DNA of 64,000 nt. Source: Candidatus Zixiibacteriota bacterium (lineage in GTDB: Bacteria > Zixibacteria > MSB-5A5 > GN15 > FEB-12). The position numbers and the translations under genes were made by a program. The stretch spans positions 62,001 through 126,000 of the forward strand of contig JAJRQO010000008.1 in assembly GCA_024280215.1 (NCBI GenBank), in the 5' to 3' direction. The notes below the pieces were generated by a model. The model did no database searches, was not told where the DNA came from, and was given only the letters and a program-made list of their open reading frames with translations. The first letter of the stretch is position 1. The number at the start of each line of letters is the position of its first letter. Below are positions 1 to 6,850 of this stretch, piece after piece.

Positions 1-362
1 AGCATAAATACACTGACGTAGAAAAAGAAATCTCGGAAATAAGAAAAAACATTCCACATAATATTCCCCTAAAAGTAATTGTCGAATCATCACAACTATC
101 AGAAATTGAAATAATTGAATCGACCAAAATAGTTATAAATTCTGGTGCTGATTTCATCAAAACTTCCACTGGCTTTTTTGGTGGTGCTACAACAGTTGCT
201 GTTAGTTTAATGCGTAATGCTTCAAACGGCAGAATTAAGGTTAAAGCATCAGGCAATATAAAGACTGTAACTGATTGTAAGAGCATGATATTCGCAGGAG
301 CATCACGCTTAGGATGTTCGGCATCGGTAGACATAATGAATGAGATGGCAAATAAAAATTAA
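1..362 (+). CDS. deoC: Deoxyribose-phosphate aldolase, C-terminal part (5' end outside window)
   Basis: The reading frame enters from the left edge (first full codon at base 3) and ends with TAA at 360-362. DeoC cleaves 2-deoxyribose-5-phosphate to glyceraldehyde-3-phosphate and acetaldehyde in the cytoplasm. The visible part contains the family's Schiff-base lysine segment (ADFIKTSTGF), the second lysine segment (KASGNIKT) and the C-terminal phosphate-binding AGASRLG stretch. Both catalytic lysines are therefore present. The following gene starts 45 bases downstream on the same strand, so the three plus-strand genes at this edge may be co-transcribed. The identification is secure; the N-terminal half is not visible. 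Confidence 0.93.
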   Translation, partial: HKYTDVEKEISEIRKNIPHNIPLKVIVESSQLSEIEIIESTKIVINSGADFIKTSTGFFGGATTVAVSLMRNASNGRIKVKASGNIKTVTDCKSMIFAGASRLGCSASVDIMNEMANKN

Positions 363-407
363 GCAATAGTAGTTGTATAAATTCTGGAAATTTCGTATTT
401 TATAGTT

Positions 408-599
408 ATGACAACTGGTGATAAACATAGGAAAAAACCGTTTATAGGAATGCATTTCAAATGTTGCCATGTTTACTCTCGTATTTATGTAAATGCAACT
501 CAGACAGCATTTAAAGGACATTGTCCAAAATGCGCCGCACCTGTCGAGATTAAAATTTCAAAAGACGGTACAAGCACACCGTTTTTCACATCAGGATAA
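408..599 (+). CDS. Small Cys-rich conserved protein (63 aa)
   Basis: A 63-residue protein with C19-C20 and a CPKC pair (C39, C42), in a layout that resembles a short zinc-binding or rubredoxin-like fold. It reads GMHFKCCHVYSRIYVN, then GHCPKCAAPVEIKI, and ends in a Gly/Thr/Phe-rich tail. I recall similar small uncharacterised proteins in environmental bacteria, but no function is known to me. It lies between deoC and the archaemetzincin-like gene, with six bases between its stop and the next ATG, which suggests translation in one operon. No signal peptide is visible, so it is probably cytoplasmic. That it is a real gene is well supported by the Cys pattern and tight spacing; its role is unknown. 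Confidence 0.75.
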   Translation: MTTGDKHRKKPFIGMHFKCCHVYSRIYVNATQTAFKGHCPKCAAPVEIKISKDGTSTPFFTSG

Positions 600-605
600 A
601 TTAGT

Positions 606-1148
606 ATGGGTCTATTAAAATCAAAAATAGTTGTAATACCTCTTGGTGAAGTTGACTTCATGGTTGTCAATCGCTTAGCAGCAGAAATAGGTCCTGTTTT
701 TATTCGCTCGGTTGATATTCTCAAAGGGATGAAAATGCCCGTGGAGGCTCATAACATTATCCGCAACCAATACTATGCGACTGTACTTTTACAAAAGTTA
801 GAACGTTCCAAAGCGAACAGTCGTGAAATTGTTCTTGGGGTGTGCGAAGAAGATTTATATATCCCCGATGAACGAAATGTCATTGCCTACTGTGATACTC
901 TTGCGGGTACATCGGTAGTATCGCTTTATGAAATCAGGCAGGAGTTTTACGGACTTCCTGAAGATGATAAAAAGATTTTCCCTCGACTATTTAAAGAATC
1001 GGTTCATCAACTCGGACATCTTTTTGATTTGAATGATTGTCGTAATCCAAAATGTGTAAATTATTATTCACAGATGATGAACGACATAGATAACAAAACC
1101 GAAAAATTCTGCGACATCTGCAAACGCCAACTCACTGGTGCATTTTAG
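606..1148 (+). CDS. Archaemetzincin-like protein (M54 family) with degenerate catalytic motif
   Basis: The 180-residue length and C-terminal half match bacterial and archaeal archaemetzincins, zinc peptidases with the signature HExxHxxGxxHC followed by three more cysteines. Here the segment reads HQLGHLFDLNDC (H134-C145). The general-base Glu is Gln135, the Gly is Asp141, and the third zinc-ligand position is Asp144 instead of His. The four cysteines of the structural zinc site remain (C145, C150, C169, C172 in FCDIC). The residue after the second Cys-Val, usually Met, is Asn. The protein therefore probably folds and binds structural zinc but is unlikely to be an ordinary peptidase. It could be a pseudoenzyme with a binding role. 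It is the last gene of the plus-strand run and converges on the permease gene. Confidence 0.85.
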   Translation: MGLLKSKIVVIPLGEVDFMVVNRLAAEIGPVFIRSVDILKGMKMPVEAHNIIRNQYYATVLLQKLERSKANSREIVLGVCEEDLYIPDERNVIAYCDTLAGTSVVSLYEIRQEFYGLPEDDKKIFPRLFKESVHQLGHLFDLNDCRNPKCVNYYSQMMNDIDNKTEKFCDICKRQLTGAF

Positions 1149-1162
1149 AAGCTAAATACAGA

Positions 1163-2374
1163 TTAAGAACAGTACCACATCCAAAGACCAGCAAAAACCA
1201 ACGAAATTACAGCAACAGGTATTCCAGTTTTTGCATGCTGCCTCCAATCGATATATACACCGTATTTTTGGGACTGCTGAACAACTATAATATTCGCAAT
1301 GGATCCGATAATAAAAAAGTTACCAGCTAAAGTTGTTGATAAAGCAAGAACAGCCCCTGACAAAGGGGTTTTAGCAAACGGCAATAGTAGCATTACAGTA
1401 GGAACATTAGAAACAATATTTGACAAGACAGCACTAATAACAAAAAGCCATTCAGGTTCATGTAAATTAATTCCTACGCTTAGAATTAACTTTTGAAAAT
1501 CATGTAAAAGCCCAGTCTGAGACAAAGCAAAATTTACTAAAAATAATGAAATAAACAAAATGAGTAACTGCCAATTAACATTCTTAATTATATCTCTAGA
1601 TTTTATACTTCGAGAGACTAAAAGAAAACCGACTGTACTTAAAGCCGCAACATCTCTTGAGAAAAAGTTCGTTAAAAATACAACGAATAAACATAGCGTA
1701 ACAATTCCTCCTTTTATTGTCTGATTCAGATTAAAAGGTTGAAAATCAAAATTATTATTTTGTATCTTTATAAACCAGCAATTTTTGTATTGCCAAGATA
1801 ATATTAACCAAAGGAAAACAAGACTTAATAAAACAGGTACGAGACTATCTAAGAAATAATTTGCAAAAGATAGTTGAAGTGCTTCGCCCACCAAAATATT
1901 TTGAGGATTTCCTACTAATGTTGTTGCGGAGCCGATATTAGAGGCACAGGCAACACCCAAAAGAAAAGGAATGGGATTAAACTGACGCTTACTACAGATT
2001 TCAATAACTAACGGAGTCAAAGCGAGGCAAATTATATCATTTATTAGTATAGCAGATAAAATCGCGGTCATTAACAAAATAACGGCTAAGAGTTGATTTG
2101 GATTGAGATGATAATCTCCTATCTTTTTTACAACGTAAGAGTAAGTCCCCACCAGTTGAAAATGTGCTGATAGAACCATTAGACTAAACAGCAGAATAAT
2201 TGTACCACTATCTATCGCATCAAAGAAGCTATTAACTTTAACGGCACTTGTACCCAACAAAATAATAGCTCCAAGAAGTGCAATACCTGTACGGTTCAGT
2301 TTTGTTCTGGGAATACCTCCAAGTATCATCCCTAAATAAACAAACACAAAGACAGATAGTATTATAAAGTTCAT
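1163..2374 (-). CDS. ArsB/NhaD-type anion permease (ion transporter superfamily)
   Basis: A 403-residue polytopic membrane protein with about ten to twelve hydrophobic segments. The central region carries ILINDIICLALTPLV (around residues 109-123) and SNIGSATTLVGNPQN (145-159), the hairpin-plus-GNPQN pattern of the ArsB/NhaD/CitMHS group of the ion transporter superfamily. A second related segment, VLSNIVSNVPTVMLL, lies in the C-terminal half, as expected for the inverted-repeat architecture. Members carry arsenite, sodium, citrate or other anions, and the substrate cannot be read from sequence. No ars regulator or reductase is adjacent. There is no clear ribosome binding site before the ATG at 2374, so the exact start is less certain than the family. 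Confidence 0.85.
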   Translation of the reverse strand: MNFIILSVFVFVYLGMILGGIPRTKLNRTGIALLGAIILLGTSAVKVNSFFDAIDSGTIILLFSLMVLSAHFQLVGTYSYVVKKIGDYHLNPNQLLAVILLMTAILSAILINDIICLALTPLVIEICSKRQFNPIPFLLGVACASNIGSATTLVGNPQNILVGEALQLSFANYFLDSLVPVLLSLVFLWLILSWQYKNCWFIKIQNNNFDFQPFNLNQTIKGGIVTLCLFVVFLTNFFSRDVAALSTVGFLLVSRSIKSRDIIKNVNWQLLILFISLFLVNFALSQTGLLHDFQKLILSVGINLHEPEWLFVISAVLSNIVSNVPTVMLLLPFAKTPLSGAVLALSTTLAGNFFIIGSIANIIVVQQSQKYGVYIDWRQHAKTGIPVAVISLVFAGLWMWYCS

Positions 2375-2540
2375 AGTAGAATAAAAGTATATGATTGTAG
2401 TTACTTACGAAAGCAATTTCTTGAACATATATCAGTGACATGTCCATTATTATTATATATAGATTATATCCTTATTGTCTCCGACTATACAGACTCAAGT
2501 TCAAAATAAATGTTATACTTTAAGTTTAAAGGTTATATAA

Positions 2541-2580
2541 GAATCAAAAAAAGATCGGAACCGCAAGGGTTCCGACCTAC
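2541..2580 (-). terminator. GTAGG-type hairpin acting as terminator of pepA
   Basis: Read on the minus strand, GTAGGTCGGAACC is followed by a CTTGC loop, GGTTCCGA and a run of seven T. The 8-bp arms (2555-2562 and 2568-2575) pair perfectly. It sits 45 bases past the pepA stop. It is also a member of the dispersed GTAGG palindrome family seen at 22350, 22925, 45658, 48219 and 56196. Confidence 0.85.
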
Positions 2581-2624
2581 TATTTCAATTTTCAGGAATG
2601 GGTTCCTGACAACGCACTAATTGT

Positions 2625-4115
2625 TTATACTTTTTTCCAATTTTGAAGCAGATTAACAAGCAGTCGCATCCCGATACCAGTAATACCTTTTGGGACATAC
2701 GCTTTACCAGATGGTTCTTGGTCGACATAAGCAATATCTACATGCATCCATGGCCAATCACCTATAAAGTTTTCTAAAAACGCACCCGCTGTTATTGTAC
2801 CAGCTGCTCGTCCGCCAGAGTTTTGTAAATCTGCTATTGATGATTTCATCTGTTCACGATGCTCATCCCAAATTGGCATTGCCCATACTTTTTCAGCGGT
2901 TGCATCAGCAGCAACAGACATCTGGTCTTTCATCTTTTGATTATTCCCCATTATAGGAATACCCGCATAACCTAAGATATAAAGTGTCGCACCCGTAAGT
3001 GTGGCAACATCAATCACTGCTTGAGGATTAAATTTGTTGGCGTAGTCTAAAGCATCCGCTAAGATCAAACGACCTTCAGCATCGGTGTTAATATTTTCAA
3101 TCGTCAGCCCTTTACGGGAGACATGAATATCGCCAGGTTTGGTCGCATGACCAGACGGCATGTTTTCGACAGTAGGAATCAAAGCGACGATATTTTGAGC
3201 AACACCTAAACGTGCCGCAGTCGTAATGGCTGAAAGCACAACACCGCCTCCACACATATCACCTTTCATATCACCCATGTTGAGTCCAGGTTTTAGTGAA
3301 ATACCACCAGAATCAAATGTGACCCCTTTACCGACTAAGACAATCGGAGCCTTTCCTTTTGGACCACCATTGTATTCGCAAACAATAAAACGAGGTGGCT
3401 CAACCGAACCTTTGGAGACGGCAAGCAAGGCACCCATCTTCTCTTTTTCAATTGTTGGTTCATCAAGAATACGACATTTAAATTTATATGTTTTGGCAAG
3501 CTCTTTTGCTTTGTTAGCAAAATCTGTCGGAGTAAAATAATTTGACGGAAGCAATCCAAGTGTGCGAGCAAGTAACTGCCCCTCAGCAATAATCTGCCCT
3601 TGTGTGACTGCTTTTTCAAGACGAGCTAAAAGTTTTTTATTATCAATTGCACAGGTGATTTCTTTTAAGAAATTTTTTGATTTATTGTCATCACCAGATT
3701 TAAAATCGAGTAATTTGAAAGAGCCTAAGAAATATCCTTCAATAGCCCCTTGGAAAAATGAAGCATCTTCAAATCCATCAAAATAAAAAACTGCTCTTCC
3801 AATAGAAGTAAGTGATTTGTGACGTGAGAGGTTTCCCATTGCTTTTCTAAACGAATCATGGGTAAGTGATTTTTTTGCTCCAACGCCAAGTAGGATAATT
3901 TTCATCGCTTTAAAACAATCAACATTTCTGAGAACTGCAACCTCTGAATTTTTACCAGTAAATTCAGTTGTTTTTAATAAATTCGTAATAGCATTTCCGC
4001 TACAATCATCTAATGCTTTTAAATTTTTTGGTATTTTATCAAATTCTGAGATAAAATAAACAATAGCACCAACAGGTAAATCATTAATGTTTCCAGCCGT
4101 GTATTTTAATTCCAT
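2625..4115 (-). CDS. pepA: Leucyl aminopeptidase (M17 cytosol aminopeptidase)
   Basis: This di-metal exopeptidase removes N-terminal amino acids in the cytoplasm. From the chosen start the protein has 496 residues, typical of the family. The M17 signature NTDAEGRL is at 343-350. Likely metal ligands and catalytic residues by comparison with E. coli PepA are K263, D268, D286, D345 and E347, with K275 and R349 as the catalytic pair. The longest frame begins 45 bases upstream, but the ATG at 4115 follows AGGAG with a five-base spacer and gives the usual N-terminus. The N-terminal macro-like domain (1-160) is present. Transcription probably ends at the hairpin at 2541-2580. E. coli PepA also binds DNA at Xer sites; nothing here tests that role. 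Confidence 0.95.
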   Translation of the reverse strand: MELKYTAGNINDLPVGAIVYFISEFDKIPKNLKALDDCSGNAITNLLKTTEFTGKNSEVAVLRNVDCFKAMKIILLGVGAKKSLTHDSFRKAMGNLSRHKSLTSIGRAVFYFDGFEDASFFQGAIEGYFLGSFKLLDFKSGDDNKSKNFLKEITCAIDNKKLLARLEKAVTQGQIIAEGQLLARTLGLLPSNYFTPTDFANKAKELAKTYKFKCRILDEPTIEKEKMGALLAVSKGSVEPPRFIVCEYNGGPKGKAPIVLVGKGVTFDSGGISLKPGLNMGDMKGDMCGGGVVLSAITTAARLGVAQNIVALIPTVENMPSGHATKPGDIHVSRKGLTIENINTDAEGRLILADALDYANKFNPQAVIDVATLTGATLYILGYAGIPIMGNNQKMKDQMSVAADATAEKVWAMPIWDEHREQMKSSIADLQNSGGRAAGTITAGAFLENFIGDWPWMHVDIAYVDQEPSGKAYVPKGITGIGMRLLVNLLQNWKKV

Positions 4116-4229
4116 ACAAACTCCTTTGAAAGATAAGTAAACGTAATACTCCACCGACATAAAACGTCATATCGTATATTTTTTGTACTTATATTGTAGA
4201 GAAAAATTGTTTATAAAGAAAGTAAAATA

Positions 4230-5429
4230 TTAGAATGAATTGTTTAGATAGTTGTCGTAGTTTTGTTTTATCTCAGACATATTATCAGTGCCAAATTTCG
4301 CCATAAATGAATTAGCCAGCACTAACGCCACCGCAGCCTCACAGACAACACCCATTGCTGGGACAACACAATTGTCGGTGCGCTCGACCATTGCTTCGGC
4401 AGGCTCTTTGGTATCGACATTAACAGTCTTGAGAGGTTTGTTAAGAGTTGAAATTGGTTTTGCTGCTGCTCGGATAACAAGATGTTCTCCATTGGTCATT
4501 CCACCCTCTACTCCGCCCGCAGAGTTTGTCTTACGGTAGAAATCTTTTTTAGCTTTATTTGAATCTTTTTCGTAAAAGATTTCATCATGTACATCGGAGC
4601 CAAGCTTTCTTGCCGATTTAAATCCATCACCCATCTCAAATCCTTTGACCGATGGAATAGCCATAATAGCTGCCGCTAAAATTGAATCAAGTCTTTTTTC
4701 TGGTTGCGAGAATCCACCCAATCCAACAGGTAAGCCAGTAACAATAACTTCTGCTACACCGCCAAGCGAATCTCGTTTGGCTTTGGCATTTTTAATCGCA
4801 GAAATATAATTTTCCTCAGTTTCTTTATCAATACACCGAACTTCGGAATTTTCAGTAACAGAACGTAACTCATTTATGTCTTCAATTATAATTTCATCAG
4901 GAAGAAACACATCACCGATAGAAACAACATGAGATGCAATTTGAATATCAAATTGTTCCAAGAATTGTCTCGCCAAAGCACCAATAGCTACTCGTATCGC
5001 AGTCTCACGTGCTGAAGCACGCTCTAAAATGTTTCTAAAGTCTTTATGGTTAAGTTTAATCCCACCAGTTAAGTCAGCGTGACCTGGACGAGGTGTGGTT
5101 GTTTCATAAGCGAGCCGTCGTTCTTTAAGATTTAAATCATCAGCAATTGGATTTATCGGATGCATAATTTTTGTCCAATTTGCGTAATCAGCATTTTTAA
5201 TTGCTAATGTAATTGGCGAGCCAAGAGTAAACGAATTTCGAATACCAGAAAGAATTATAGCTTGGTCAGTTTCAATTTTCATTCGACCACCACGACCATA
5301 TCCTTTTTGTCTGCGTTGCAGTTGAAAATTTAATTTTTCTATATCAATTTGTAATCCAGCTGGAAAGCCGTCAATAATTGAAGTGAGTTGTGGTCCGTGT
5401 GATTCACCGGCTGTGAGGTAAGTTAACAT
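4230..5429 (-). CDS. aroC: Chorismate synthase
   Basis: The enzyme converts 5-enolpyruvylshikimate-3-phosphate to chorismate using reduced FMN, the last step of the common aromatic pathway. All family signatures are visible: GESHG at 8-12, RRQ-GYGRG-RM at 39-50, RPGHAD at 114-119 and ERASARETA at 136-144. The length of 399 residues fits the family. The start MLTYLTAGESHG is standard. There is no Shine-Dalgarno sequence before it; instead TATATT lies seven bases upstream (5437-5442), which may be a -10 element of a leaderless transcript. No other shikimate genes are nearby. Confidence 0.97.
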   Translation of the reverse strand: MLTYLTAGESHGPQLTSIIDGFPAGLQIDIEKLNFQLQRRQKGYGRGGRMKIETDQAIILSGIRNSFTLGSPITLAIKNADYANWTKIMHPINPIADDLNLKERRLAYETTTPRPGHADLTGGIKLNHKDFRNILERASARETAIRVAIGALARQFLEQFDIQIASHVVSIGDVFLPDEIIIEDINELRSVTENSEVRCIDKETEENYISAIKNAKAKRDSLGGVAEVIVTGLPVGLGGFSQPEKRLDSILAAAIMAIPSVKGFEMGDGFKSARKLGSDVHDEIFYEKDSNKAKKDFYRKTNSAGGVEGGMTNGEHLVIRAAAKPISTLNKPLKTVNVDTKEPAEAMVERTDNCVVPAMGVVCEAAVALVLANSFMAKFGTDNMSEIKQNYDNYLNNSF

Positions 5430-5479
5430 ATGAAATAATATAACATTCTGACTGAAAGGTCAATATTCTTCTGTTTTAG

Positions 5480-6790
5480 TTATGATTCAATCGCATCGTG
5501 CAGTTTAGCATCTTCTTCCATTAAAGCAAGTCGATTTTCAATACGATCATCAATATTCATCGCTTTGGACATACTATCAAATTTCTTTTGATCAATTGGA
5601 GAAACATCCTTCATTTCTTCAATAACGGCAACAATTTTTCTTACTGATTGATCAATTTTGTTAATCATTTCAGGCATTTTTTCAATAACTAAATCTGTCT
5701 GCTCTTTGTCAAGTTGCATACGGACTAATTGTGTCCGACCAAAAATTGCCATAACGGCGTTATTTAAATAATGCGATAAAGTAGCCATTGCGATGTTTTT
5801 GGATTCAATTGCACCTCTTCGTCTCTCTTCTTCAAGTAAATTTTTTGTAAGTTCTTGACGTTCTTTAAACAAATTTTCAATACAAAAATATGATTTCCAA
5901 ATTTCCTGATTAGCAGTTGTAAGCATCTGTTCATAATTTCCAATATCAACTCCAAGAAAATTCGCAAATTCTAAAGAATCTGTTAATAGAGCACTCGAGA
6001 TTTCATCAATTTTTTCCTTTTGAAGATTGAGATGATCAGTCAGTTTTGTAATACCAACAAGACGTTCTTCAATTGAAAGTTCAAAACCTGTAAAGCAATC
6101 TTTTGTTAGAAGCACTGCAAGCTTTATGATATTTTGAATTTCATTATCTTCCAATTTATCCGTATTATGATGGTCGCTTATCGCTTCAATAATTTCAACT
6201 GGAAGTTTCCACGCTTCTGCAATCGCACGAGAAATCTCAGTATGGTCTATTCCAAGAACTTCTTTTTCAATCTGATCAATTTTACTTCCACTTTGACTTT
6301 GTTCCATAACTTCAACAATTTGCTTTGGATAGTAATGCATCAAATACATATGCCCGACATCATGAAGCAATCCTGCTATAAACGCCTCTTCTGGAGCTTT
6401 AAAGTCTATTGCTAAGGCAATTTTTTTAGAAGCTGCTGCTACTGATAAAATATACCCAAAAAATTGTTTAGGAGAAACTCCTGTTTCTTTTTCAATTTTT
6501 TCGGGATGAAAAATAGATGAGGAAAGTGCTAAACATTTTACGGTTGTAACACCCATAACAGAAATAGCTTGATGGACTGTTTTAATTTTGGACAAACGAT
6601 TGTAAAAGGATGAGTTTGACATCTTTAGAATACGTCCTGTTAGAGTCGGATCTTTTAATATAATGTCACCAAGTTTATCAGCAGAGAAATCTTCTTTGGC
6701 AGTTTCAATTATTACTTCTGATAACACCTGAGGTAATGATAGTAGATTGCTATTAGAGCGTATCTGTTCAAGTATCGTAATTTTATCCAT
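5480..6790 (-). CDS. HDOD-domain protein with C-terminal histidine-kinase-like helix pair
   Basis: Residues 1-290 form an HDOD domain, a regulatory relative of HD phosphohydrolases common in signalling proteins. It opens with LLSLPQVLSEVI and carries GLLHDVGHMYLMHYY (140-154) and ISDHHN (204-209), so some HD-type histidines survive. A coiled-coil linker (around 300-335) leads to ATLSHYLNNAVMAIFGRTQLV (336-356). This closely resembles the phosphoacceptor helix of histidine kinases, with His340 at the acceptor position, but no ATPase domain follows. The ATG is preceded by AAGGG. The next gene downstream on this strand side is a GAF/receiver protein, 60 bases away, which suggests the pair works together in one signalling path. 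Confidence 0.85.
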   Translation of the reverse strand: MDKITILEQIRSNSNLLSLPQVLSEVIIETAKEDFSADKLGDIILKDPTLTGRILKMSNSSFYNRLSKIKTVHQAISVMGVTTVKCLALSSSIFHPEKIEKETGVSPKQFFGYILSVAAASKKIALAIDFKAPEEAFIAGLLHDVGHMYLMHYYPKQIVEVMEQSQSGSKIDQIEKEVLGIDHTEISRAIAEAWKLPVEIIEAISDHHNTDKLEDNEIQNIIKLAVLLTKDCFTGFELSIEERLVGITKLTDHLNLQKEKIDEISSALLTDSLEFANFLGVDIGNYEQMLTTANQEIWKSYFCIENLFKERQELTKNLLEEERRRGAIESKNIAMATLSHYLNNAVMAIFGRTQLVRMQLDKEQTDLVIEKMPEMINKIDQSVRKIVAVIEEMKDVSPIDQKKFDSMSKAMNIDDRIENRLALMEEDAKLHDAIES

Positions 6791-6850
6791 AATATCCCTT
6801 ATGTGTACACTTATATGTAATATCGGAAACGGATAAGAATTACTTACAGA

